Positions 24,397-30,977 of a stretch of DNA of 30,977 nucleotides are shown here, piece by piece. This DNA is from UBA6136 sp964344495. GTDB taxonomy: Bacteria > Pseudomonadota > Gammaproteobacteria > Methylococcales > Methylococcaceae. The DNA lies in the NCBI GenBank assembly GCA_964344495.1, contig CAYFNI010000015.1, forward strand, positions 1 through 30,977, read 5' to 3'. Position numbers and translations under genes: made by a program. The stretch's first letter is position 1. Each line of letters begins with the position of its first letter. The notes beneath the pieces were generated by a model. The model saw only the letters and a program-made list of their open reading frames with translations, did not search any database and was not told where the DNA came from.

Positions 24397-24960
24397 TCAG
24401 CGCGCAGGTGGTTGCGGAACCAGCGGCAAGCGTGCCTGCAGGGTGTTGTCGAAGGCGCCATTCCAGACGCTCTCAATCTGAACGAAGCGTGCGGCCAGGT
24501 TTTTCGAGAAGCGTCGCGCCAAGCGCACATAGTAGCGTTCAAGCAAATCAAGCTGATCCCTCCGGGCTTGCAGCGAAGCCCGAACCAGATGATCGGCTTG
24601 CTGCTCCGTCAGGTTCGGATACTCATCCTCGTAGCGCTCAATCAGTGCCAGTTTCCGGTCATAGATAGAAATGAGCTGCGCCTGGTAGTCGTAATAAACC
24701 GGCCAGAACTGATTCGCTTGCGCAGGGCTGAGGGCCAGAGCATCCTTCAAGAGCGCCCGCTTTTCCATGCGTTGACGGGCCATGACCCTATCCAGACTCG
24801 CCTCCTCGTGAGAGTCCGGGGCTTCGGATGCAGTATCCGCGGCGGACACGATCGCATTCCAGCCGACCAGCATCAGCCCGCACGACAGGACCAATCGCAG
24901 GGTTTGGGTACGTAATGGGTTGGCTGGAATGGGAACCAGGGACGTGTGATCCAGGCGCAT
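24397..24960 (-). CDS. Helical periplasmic protein of unknown function
   Basis: A 187-aa protein. The ATG at 24958-24960 is chosen because GGAG lies 6 bases upstream and the next residues form a long signal peptide (TQTLRLVLSCGLMLVGWNAIVSAA, cleavage near residue 40). The mature part is mostly helical and charged, with LSPAQANQFWPVYYDYQAQL followed by ERYYVRLARRFSKNLAARFVQ and the ending ARLPLVP. This pattern resembles small Spy/CpxP-like periplasmic proteins, but the similarity is loose and function is unknown. A longer reading from 25128 is rejected. It lies downstream of the helicase gene on the same strand (176 bases apart). Confidence 0.75.
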   Translation of the reverse strand: MRLDHTSLVPIPANPLRTQTLRLVLSCGLMLVGWNAIVSAADTASEAPDSHEEASLDRVMARQRMEKRALLKDALALSPAQANQFWPVYYDYQAQLISIYDRKLALIERYEDEYPNLTEQQADHLVRASLQARRDQLDLLERYYVRLARRFSKNLAARFVQIESVWNGAFDNTLQARLPLVPQPPAR

Positions 24961-25136
24961 AAATTTCTCCGAAAGGCGTCCGTCAGCCTGACGATTGTAA
25001 CGGGGAAATCCGAAGAACCGCATGCGCGGCATGAACAGGCTCCTGAGGCATGGAGCTAGCTTCTCATGCGTTCTCTCCCATGCAGGGCTGGGCATGACGG
25101 ACGGGCGTTCAGGACCATTGTTGGTCAAGGACGTTG
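24961..25136. other. Intergenic region between helicase and periplasmic protein genes
   Basis: A 176-base region, with both flanking genes on the minus strand. It contains the GGAG ribosome binding site of the periplasmic protein gene. No convincing promoter, terminator or RNA gene was seen. Confidence 0.4.
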
Positions 25137-28100
25137 CTACTCCAGCACCGCTACCCGATTCAAAGCGATCAGCTCTTTGAATGTCTCGTTATCCAGTTGG
25201 GTCAGCCAGGATTCGTCGTGACCGACGATCAGGGACGCCACCTGTTTCTTTTCCTCGATCAATCGATCAATGCGCTCTTCCAGCGTCCCCAAGGTGATGA
25301 ACTTGTGGACGAACACATTTTTCAATTGGCCAATCCGGAAAGCACGGTCTGTGGCCTGATCTTCAACGGCCGGATTCCACCAGCGATCGAAGTGAAAGAC
25401 GTGATTCGCCTTGGTCAGCGTGATGCCGACACCGCCGGCGCGTAAGGAGAGAATGAACACCCCCGGACCCGTCTCCGGATCCTGAAATTCGGCAATCATG
25501 CGCTCCCGACGCGTGGCCGGAACGGCTCCATGCAGGTAGAACACCGGACAATTGAGCTGCTCACGCAAGTGCCGTTCAAGCTGACTGCCGACCTCGGCAA
25601 ATTGGGTGAATACCAGGGCACTCTCCCCCTCGCCGATGACATCGCCGAGCATATCGCACAGTCGGTCCAGTTTCGGCGAACGATCATTGGCGAAGAGGCT
25701 GCCATCGTGCAGGAACTGGGCCGGATGATTGCAAATCTGCTTGAGCCGGGTGAGCGTCGACAGAATCAGCCCCTGACGATGAATGCCATCCGCTGATCCC
25801 AGTTGGCCCTCGACGTCACGAACCACCGCTTCATACAGTGAGGCCTGTTCCTTGCTGAGGTTGCAGAACTGGCGGTTCTCCAGTTTTTCAGGCAAGTCGC
25901 GGATGATGTCCGGATCAGTCTTCACCCGACGCAGAATGAACGGCTCGATCAGTCGTTTGAGGATGTCAGCCCGACGGGGATCGTTGTCGCGCTGGATCGG
26001 CAGTTCGTAGCGATGCCGGAACTGGGCTTGCTTGCCGAGATAGCCGGGGTTGAGAAAATTAAAGATCGACCACAGATCCAGCAGCCGATTTTCGACTGGG
26101 GTGCCGGTCAACGCCAGCCGGTGATCGGCGGTCAATTTGAGCACGGCCCGGGTTTGGGCAGATGCGGGGTTCTTGATGTTCTGCGCCTCGTCCAGCACGA
26201 CCCGACGCCAATGAATGGTCGCCAGCATTTTCTCGTCACGCCGCGCCAGCGCATAGGAGGTGATGACGACATCAGCGTCCAGACAGGCGGCCTCGAATCC
26301 GCTTCGTTCCCGCAGTCTGACGCTGCCATGGTGGATGAAGGATCGCAAACCGGGTGCGAAACGTTCGATTTCCTTCTTCCAGTTGCCGATGACCGACGTT
26401 GGCGCCACCAGCAGCGTTGGCCGCTGGGTCTTGCCTTCGCTGAGCTCCTGCATCAAGCGGGCAAGCACCTGTATGGTTTTGCCCAGACCCATGTCATCGG
26501 CCAGACAGCCATTGAGGCCGAGCTGTTCGAGAAAGGCGATCCACGCCAGCCCCCGTTTCTGATAGTCACGCAACTGTGCCTGCAGGCCGGGCGGATTGTC
26601 GGCCGGGGCGAGCTGGCTATGGTCGCGTAACTTCCCCAGCATGTCGGCCAGCGCCTGACGAGGCTCGATTTCGAAAAACTCGGCGTCCTCGGCCGATTTG
26701 CGCATCAGTTCCGGCAGGCTCATGCCGATTTCTTCGTGCCGGTGTCGCCGCCAGAACTCCAGCATCTCGCGCATTTTCTCGTGATCCAGCGCCAGCCAGC
26801 GGCCGCGGAAGCGGACCATCGGTGACTTGCTTTCGACCAGACTGGCCCACTCCGCCTCCGAGACCGCTTCATCGCCCAATGACAGATCGTAGCGGTAAGC
26901 GATCAGATTCTGCAGATCCAGCGTATTGCGGCGATTGGCGCCCGACGGGGTAGCGCCGGTGGCCTGCAGCCGGATCTTGGCTCGGCGCCGGCCCTGCGGA
27001 GTCCACCAGGAGGGCACCAGCACGATGAAGCCGGCATCTTCCAGCACCCAGGCGTCCTGCTGCAGGAAAGCAAAGGCCTCGTCCAGAGTCAGCTGGATGC
27101 CGGACGGCTGAGCCTCATCCAGCCCCTGCCACAAGCGGCCGTAAATCCGTGCCGCCTGCCCCATGGCTAGCAGCAAATGTTGCTCGAAGCCCTCGCCACA
27201 GAGCGTGACGAAACGGGTCCGCTCGGTGACATTCAGCGTCCAGTAGCGGGCCAGTGTCATCTGCAAGGACGGATCCCGCCGTGGCGCAACCAGCATGTCC
27301 AGCTGCCAGGGGTCCTCTTCGCGCGGCGGTTCGGTTAACTGGAACAGCAAGCTGAAACCGGCTTCACCCCGTCGCGCAGCCAGTTTGCGGCGCCAGGCCT
27401 GCCAATCCTGATAGACCTTCAGGCCGGCATCCAGCTGCCACGGCTGGCGGGACTGTACCTCCTGCCGAGCCGCTTCGACCAGCGTACCGCGCAGGCGCCG
27501 TTCCAGCTTGGCCGAGGCCGAACAGGCACTGGCGACGCGCTGCACCAGCACCTCGGCGCAGTGCCGCAACAGGCTGGATTTCTCATAGCCGTGCTCGCCC
27601 GCCATGGCGCAGGCGTCCGGCATCAACAGCACGGCATCACGGATCATCTGCTCGTACTCCTCGGAGACAATCTCCCAGCCGCCATGCAACTCGTAGCCGC
27701 TCCCGGTCTGGCGATAGATCAGTCGCGGGATATAGCGGTCACGCAGAATGACCGCCTTGAGCGACTGGGTGAAGTAGTGCCAGAACATCAAGTCACTGCC
27801 GGCGCGGGTATCCGGTGCGTGGCAGAAAGCCAGAAAGCGCAACTCACCCAGTTGCTGAATGGGCCGTACCTGCCGGTAGGCATCGATTTCCCAGAGACCC
27901 AGTTCCACCGGCGGCAGGGATTCATCCTGGCTGTGGTCATACTCGGGCGCGGGCAGCGGCACACCGCCCACGGACGGCAATGCCGCCAGTTGCGGCGCGA
28001 AATGGAAGCGCCGCTCATAGGCCGAGACGGTCAACCCCAGACCGTCCTCCAGAAACGCGATCAGATCCGATTTCGGCAAATGGCGCGGGTGGCGGCCACA

Positions 28101-28205
28101 ATCCGTCGGGCGAACGACCTGATCCTCCACCCACAGCCAGAAATCACCGGTCTGGATGAAACCATCGGTGGGCTCGGGTATCCATGAGCAATGCAGGACT
28201 TTCAT
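25137..28205 (-). CDS. SNF2-family DNA-dependent ATPase/helicase with DUF3670-like region
   Basis: A 1022-aa protein of the SNF2/HepA superfamily, which uses ATP to translocate on double-stranded DNA or remodel protein-DNA complexes. The N-terminal half (about 1-550) has no classic motif but includes WASLVESKSPMVRFRGRWLA near residue 460, as in the SNF2-associated DUF3670 domain. The ATPase core starts near 545 (LRDYQKRGLAWIAFLEQLGL), with Walker A DDMGLGKTIQ (about 568-577), Walker B DEAQNIKNP (about 670) and TGTPVENRLLDLWS. The second RecA-like lobe has LVFTQF, SLRAGGVGITLT and DRAFRIGQ. The partner and exact role (transcription recycling, repair or defence) cannot be inferred; no neighbouring defence genes are present. 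It is divergent from hypC. Confidence 0.92.
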   Translation of the reverse strand: MKVLHCSWIPEPTDGFIQTGDFWLWVEDQVVRPTDCGRHPRHLPKSDLIAFLEDGLGLTVSAYERRFHFAPQLAALPSVGGVPLPAPEYDHSQDESLPPVELGLWEIDAYRQVRPIQQLGELRFLAFCHAPDTRAGSDLMFWHYFTQSLKAVILRDRYIPRLIYRQTGSGYELHGGWEIVSEEYEQMIRDAVLLMPDACAMAGEHGYEKSSLLRHCAEVLVQRVASACSASAKLERRLRGTLVEAARQEVQSRQPWQLDAGLKVYQDWQAWRRKLAARRGEAGFSLLFQLTEPPREEDPWQLDMLVAPRRDPSLQMTLARYWTLNVTERTRFVTLCGEGFEQHLLLAMGQAARIYGRLWQGLDEAQPSGIQLTLDEAFAFLQQDAWVLEDAGFIVLVPSWWTPQGRRRAKIRLQATGATPSGANRRNTLDLQNLIAYRYDLSLGDEAVSEAEWASLVESKSPMVRFRGRWLALDHEKMREMLEFWRRHRHEEIGMSLPELMRKSAEDAEFFEIEPRQALADMLGKLRDHSQLAPADNPPGLQAQLRDYQKRGLAWIAFLEQLGLNGCLADDMGLGKTIQVLARLMQELSEGKTQRPTLLVAPTSVIGNWKKEIERFAPGLRSFIHHGSVRLRERSGFEAACLDADVVITSYALARRDEKMLATIHWRRVVLDEAQNIKNPASAQTRAVLKLTADHRLALTGTPVENRLLDLWSIFNFLNPGYLGKQAQFRHRYELPIQRDNDPRRADILKRLIEPFILRRVKTDPDIIRDLPEKLENRQFCNLSKEQASLYEAVVRDVEGQLGSADGIHRQGLILSTLTRLKQICNHPAQFLHDGSLFANDRSPKLDRLCDMLGDVIGEGESALVFTQFAEVGSQLERHLREQLNCPVFYLHGAVPATRRERMIAEFQDPETGPGVFILSLRAGGVGITLTKANHVFHFDRWWNPAVEDQATDRAFRIGQLKNVFVHKFITLGTLEERIDRLIEEKKQVASLIVGHDESWLTQLDNETFKELIALNRVAVLE

Positions 28206-28318
28206 GACGCGAGTTTCATGCCGCCCAAAATCCGGCTATTGTAGCGGCTCCTTCTGGGCGTGCGGCGAATGCCGGTTCTACGGATGCACGCGCCGATTTC
28301 CCTGTGCGAGGTTTACCC
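28206..28318. other. Helicase-hypC divergent intergenic region
   Basis: A 113-base region between divergent genes. A TACAAT hexamer on the minus strand (28238-28243) may be the helicase -10, but no matching -35 was found. No sigma54 site (TGGCAC-N5-TTGC) is seen before hypC. Confidence 0.35.
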
Positions 28319-28558
28319 ATGTGTCTGGCCATCCCGGGACAGATTGTCAGCCTGTCCGAGCCTGATGCTCCTGAACGTCTGGGGCGGGTCAGCTTCGGCG
28401 GCGTCATCAAGGAGATCAGTCTGGCATTTACCCCCGAGGCGGGTATTGGCGATTATGTCATCGTCCATGCCGGCTTTGCCCTCTCGCAGCTGGATGAGGA
28501 CGAAGCACAGGCGACGCTGGCCGCGTTTGCGGCGCTGGACGCTGAGGCCCGCCGCTGA
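28319..28558 (+). CDS. hypC: Hydrogenase assembly chaperone HypC/HybG
   Basis: A 79-aa chaperone that carries the Fe(CN)2CO moiety between HypD and the hydrogenase large subunit precursor. The start MCLAIPGQIV, with the essential Cys2, is diagnostic; the ATG at 28319 is therefore chosen over an upstream in-frame start. The strand GIGDYVIVHAGFALSQLDED is also family-typical. hypD begins 10 bases after its stop, so the two are one operon. Confidence 0.97.
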   Translation: MCLAIPGQIVSLSEPDAPERLGRVSFGGVIKEISLAFTPEAGIGDYVIVHAGFALSQLDEDEAQATLAAFAALDAEARR

Positions 28559-28568
28559 GCCGCCCGGC

Positions 28569-29675
28569 ATGAAATACCAGACCGAGTATCGTGACCCGGC
28601 CACCGTGCGCGCACTGGCCGACGCCATTGCCCGCGAGTGCACGCGTCCCTGGACCCTCATGGAGGTCTGCGGTGGGCAGACCCACGCCATTCTGAAGTAT
28701 GGTCTCGACCACCTGCTACCCGAGGCCGTGACGCTGATCCACGGGCCCGGCTGTCCGGTCTGCGTCACGCCAGCTGCCGCCATCGACACGGCCATCGCGA
28801 TTGCCCGCACGCCGGGCGCGATCCTGTGTTCCTTTGGCGACATGCTCCGGGTACCCGGAAGCCAGGGCGATCTTCTGGCCGCGCGAGCAGCGGGCGGAGG
28901 CGTGCAAGCGCTGTATTCGCCGCTGGACGCCGTTGCGCTGGCACGCGAGCAGCCCGAGCGGGAGGTCGTTTTTTTCTCCGTTGGCTTCGAAACCACCGCA
29001 CCGGCAACCGCCATGGCCGTCTGGCAAGCGCAGCAATTGGGGTTGAAGAACTTCTCGCTGCTGGTCAGTCACGTCCGCGTGCCACCTGCCATGCAGCAAC
29101 TTCTGTCCGTGCCTTCGTGTTCCCTGCAGGGCTTTCTCGCTGCCGGTCATGTATGCACTGTCATGGGGACCGAAGAATATGAACCGATCGCAGCCACGTA
29201 CCGGGTGCCCGTGGTCGTTACCGGCTTCGAGCCGGTCGATCTGCTGGCGGGCATATTGCACTGCATCCGCCTGCTGGAGCAGGGCGAAGCACGGGTCGTC
29301 AACCAGTACCGTCGTCTGGTTCGGCGGGAAGGCAACCTCGCGGCGCAGGCGCGGATGGCCGAGGTGTTCCGCGTCATCGACCGCGAGTGGCGCGGGATGG
29401 GCACGATCCCTCAGAGTGGGCTGGGCCTGCGTGAAGCCTATGCCGCCTTTGATGCCGAACGGCGCTTTGATGTGCCGACCTGCCGCCCGGCAGGAACCGG
29501 CGAATGCCAGAGCGGGCGTGTCTTGCAAGGCATCCTACGGCCCGCCCAATGCCCGGCATTCGGCACCCGCTGTACGCCCGAACATCCCCTGGGTGCCACC
29601 ATGGTGTCCTCGGAAGGGGCATGCGCGGCATACTACCGCTATCGGCCGCGGGAGCCCGCGACCCTGATGGACTGA
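28569..29675 (+). CDS. hypD: Hydrogenase formation protein HypD
   Basis: A 368-aa iron-sulfur protein that, with HypC, forms the scaffold where CN and CO ligands are attached to iron. The ATG at 28569 follows hypC closely. Conserved sites are MEVCGGQTHAI (Cys near residue 36), GPGCPVCVTP (about 60-69), FGDMLRVPGS, and the C-terminal cysteine cluster holding the 4Fe-4S cluster (GTGECQSGRVLQG, PAQCPAFGTRCTPEHPLGA, MVSSEGACAAYY). All key cysteines appear present. The next gene is a lipoprotein rather than hypE directly. Confidence 0.97.
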   Translation: MKYQTEYRDPATVRALADAIARECTRPWTLMEVCGGQTHAILKYGLDHLLPEAVTLIHGPGCPVCVTPAAAIDTAIAIARTPGAILCSFGDMLRVPGSQGDLLAARAAGGGVQALYSPLDAVALAREQPEREVVFFSVGFETTAPATAMAVWQAQQLGLKNFSLLVSHVRVPPAMQQLLSVPSCSLQGFLAAGHVCTVMGTEEYEPIAATYRVPVVVTGFEPVDLLAGILHCIRLLEQGEARVVNQYRRLVRREGNLAAQARMAEVFRVIDREWRGMGTIPQSGLGLREAYAAFDAERRFDVPTCRPAGTGECQSGRVLQGILRPAQCPAFGTRCTPEHPLGATMVSSEGACAAYYRYRPREPATLMD

Positions 29676-29720
29676 GGTCCATCGGCCATCCCACCGAATT
29701 TCTTTTCCGAGACTCCAATC

Positions 29721-30296
29721 ATGACGCCATCTTCCATCCTTCACCGCCTGGTACCCCATCCGCTCCCAACCCTCGTGCTTTCGCTGCTGTTGCAGACCGG
29801 GTGCGCTGCCAACACGCCGCAGCAGGCCATGGCCGAAAAAACCGGGCCCTACTATCAGGATGCCCAGTTGTGCCGCGCGAAAAGTCCCCTCAAACCCGTG
29901 CCGGCGGGTGCTGATCCGGCTGTCAGTCTTGATTCGGCCGCCTACCTCAAGTGCATGAGCCAGTTCGGCTATCAGCAAGAGGCCAAGACCGACCCGCTGC
30001 TGGTAGCCTTGAAGACGTGCCAGCAACAGGGTACCCGGACGGTGTCCGCCAGCGGTGCCACCCAGACGCGGCCCCCGCGTCCGACCGATGTGCGGGCATG
30101 CCTCCAGCAGCGCGGTTTCCCCAGCACCGGCTTTCCGCCGCCGCCGGCCGGCAGCCCGGCGACGCCCGCCACGCCGGCCGGCGGCGGCGGAAAGCTCATG
30201 CTCAGGCAGCCACCCGCGCCACGCGGGACGACCCCTGACCGCGAGCGTGTGCAGACCATTTACATTCCGCCACGCACGACGCCGGCCCAGCCGTGA
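29721..30296 (+). CDS. Putative lipoprotein encoded between hypD and hypE
   Basis: A 191-aa protein of unknown function. The N-terminal hydrophobic segment ends in LLLQTGC (Cys28), a lipobox-like site although Gln at -3 is unusual. The mature part contains several spaced cysteines (AQLCRAK, YLKCMSQFGY, LKTCQQQG, VRACLQQRGFP) and a C-terminal stretch rich in Pro and Gly. The repeated pattern of a Cys followed by a short helix with Phe-Gly-Tyr or Arg-Gly-Phe could be two related small units. Its TGA overlaps the GTG start of hypE, so it is translated as part of the hyp operon. It is not a known Hyp factor. Positions 30130-30195 hold a perfect 23-bp inverted repeat. Confidence 0.75.
   Translation: MTPSSILHRLVPHPLPTLVLSLLLQTGCAANTPQQAMAEKTGPYYQDAQLCRAKSPLKPVPAGADPAVSLDSAAYLKCMSQFGYQQEAKTDPLLVALKTCQQQGTRTVSASGATQTRPPRPTDVRACLQQRGFPSTGFPPPPAGSPATPATPAGGGGKLMLRQPPAPRGTTPDRERVQTIYIPPRTTPAQP
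30130..30195. repeat. Perfect 23-bp GC-rich inverted repeat within the hyp-linked lipoprotein gene
   Basis: Arms 30130-30152 and 30173-30195 are exact reverse complements, separated by a 20-base loop. The arms start GCTTTCCGCC and end GGCGGAAAGC. They encode PPPPAG and, on the other side, PAGGGG. In mRNA this would be a very stable hairpin about 100 bases before hypE; there is no T-run after it. Confidence 0.9.
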
Positions 30297-30977
30297 GCGA
30301 CACCCTGCAACCGGCCTGTCCGCTGCCGCTGGACCAGTATGAGCGGATTCTGATGGCGCACGGTGGCGGCGGCCAACTCATGCATCAACTGCTCGAACGA
30401 AAGGTGCAGCCGCTGTTCAACAACCCCGCGCTGGCGGCCCGTCATGACAGCGCCGAACTGCTCTGCGGTGATCAGCGGTTGGCGTTCACGACCGATTCCT
30501 ATGTGATCAAGCCGCTGTTTTTCCCCGGTGGTGACATCGGCAAGCTGGCGGTCTGTGGCACGCTCAATGACTTGGCCATGGCCGGTGCCCGGCCGCTGGC
30601 ACTCAGCGCGGCCCTGATCATCGAAGAAGGCCTGCCGGTGGCGGATCTTGAGCGGGTGCTGGCCTCCATGGCCGCCACCGCGCGGGCGGCGGGGGTGCCG
30701 ATCGTGACGGGTGACACCAAGGTGGTCGAGCGGGGCCAGGCGGATGGACTGTATGTGAATACCGCCGGCATAGGCCGCATTGATGCCGCCTGTGCGCCAA
30801 TCCGGCCGGCCTCGGTCCGGCCAGGCGACGCCGTGCTGGTGAGCGGCGATCTGGGGCGGCATGGCATCGCCATCATGGCGCACCGCGAGGGTCTGGCGCT
30901 GGAGACGCAGATCGAAAGTGACTGCGCCGATCTGTCGGGGCTGGTCGCCCGGCTGCTGGAGGCCGGTGTGGAACTGC
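30293..30977 (+). CDS. hypE: Hydrogenase expression/formation protein HypE (partial, 3' end outside window)
   Basis: The visible 228 codons start at GTG 30293, overlapping the preceding stop (GTGA). HypE dehydrates the thiocarboxamide made with HypF on its C-terminal cysteine to a thiocyanate, the cyanide source for the hydrogenase iron. The sequence shows MAHGGGGQLMHQLL (ATP-binding glycine-rich start), FTTDSYVIKPLFFPGGDIG, GTLNDLAMAGARPLALS, IVTGDTKVVERG and SGDLGRHGIAIMAHREGL, all family motifs of the PurM/HypE fold. The C-terminal cysteine lies beyond the window. No stop codon occurs in frame before the end. Confidence 0.96.
   Translation, partial: MSDTLQPACPLPLDQYERILMAHGGGGQLMHQLLERKVQPLFNNPALAARHDSAELLCGDQRLAFTTDSYVIKPLFFPGGDIGKLAVCGTLNDLAMAGARPLALSAALIIEEGLPVADLERVLASMAATARAAGVPIVTGDTKVVERGQADGLYVNTAGIGRIDAACAPIRPASVRPGDAVLVSGDLGRHGIAIMAHREGLALETQIESDCADLSGLVARLLEAGVEL

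Noticed and set aside
28206..28318. Sigma54 promoter for hypC
   Set aside because: No TGGCAC-N5-TTGC match found in the intergenic region.

Overview
This window is a bacterial chromosome segment carrying the dnaA region of a gammaproteobacterium. On the minus strand it has rpmH-rnpA-yidD-yidC-mnmE, and on the plus strand dnaA-dnaN-recF-gyrB. Gene content (class 2 pyrD, feoAB, di-heme peroxidase, hypCDE, rluE) agrees with Gammaproteobacteria. Two sets hint at lifestyle. One is a trio of genes of the tetrahydromethanopterin/methanofuran C1-cofactor type, typical of methylotrophs and methanogens. The other is a hyp cluster for NiFe-hydrogenase maturation. A methylotrophic or chemolithotrophic gammaproteobacterium is the best guess; the genus cannot be named from the sequence alone.

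Layout. 1-3,780 (minus): a four-gene operon with overlapping genes, reading dihydropteroate synthase-related protein, DUF447 flavoprotein-like protein, mfnB, pyrD, preceded by an extended -10 promoter. 3,798-4,643 (minus): bestrophin-family channel. 4,882-5,787 (plus): SpoU/TrmH-type RNA methyltransferase, converging on a di-heme cytochrome c peroxidase (5,908-7,065, minus) that is divergent from a porin-like gene (7,223-8,716). 8,817-10,837: feoA-feoB ferrous iron uptake. 10,848-13,399: a small lipoprotein, an HdeD-type membrane protein and an unrecognised cysteine-rich secreted protein. 13,422-13,805: the C-terminal remnant of a second di-heme peroxidase, cut off exactly at the mnmE stop. 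13,806-23,770: the dnaA region. 23,778-28,205: rluE-like pseudouridine synthase, a helical periplasmic protein and a SNF2-family helicase. 28,319-30,977: hypC, hypD, a lipoprotein gene and hypE (cut by the window end).

How the genes work together. The mfn/DHPS-like genes probably supply C1 carrier cofactors, though the downstream formaldehyde-oxidation enzymes lie outside the window. hypCDE build the Fe(CN)2CO centre of NiFe hydrogenases. feoAB imports Fe(II), and the peroxidase removes H2O2 in the periplasm. The dnaA region encodes replication initiation, the sliding clamp, recombination repair, gyrase, membrane protein insertion and tRNA modification. No rRNA, tRNA, insertion sequence or CRISPR array was seen.

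The most unusual points are the archaeal-type cofactor genes translationally coupled to one another and overlapping pyrD, the cysteine-rich secreted protein, a lipoprotein gene with a perfect 23-bp inverted repeat inserted between hypD and hypE, and the peroxidase remnant.
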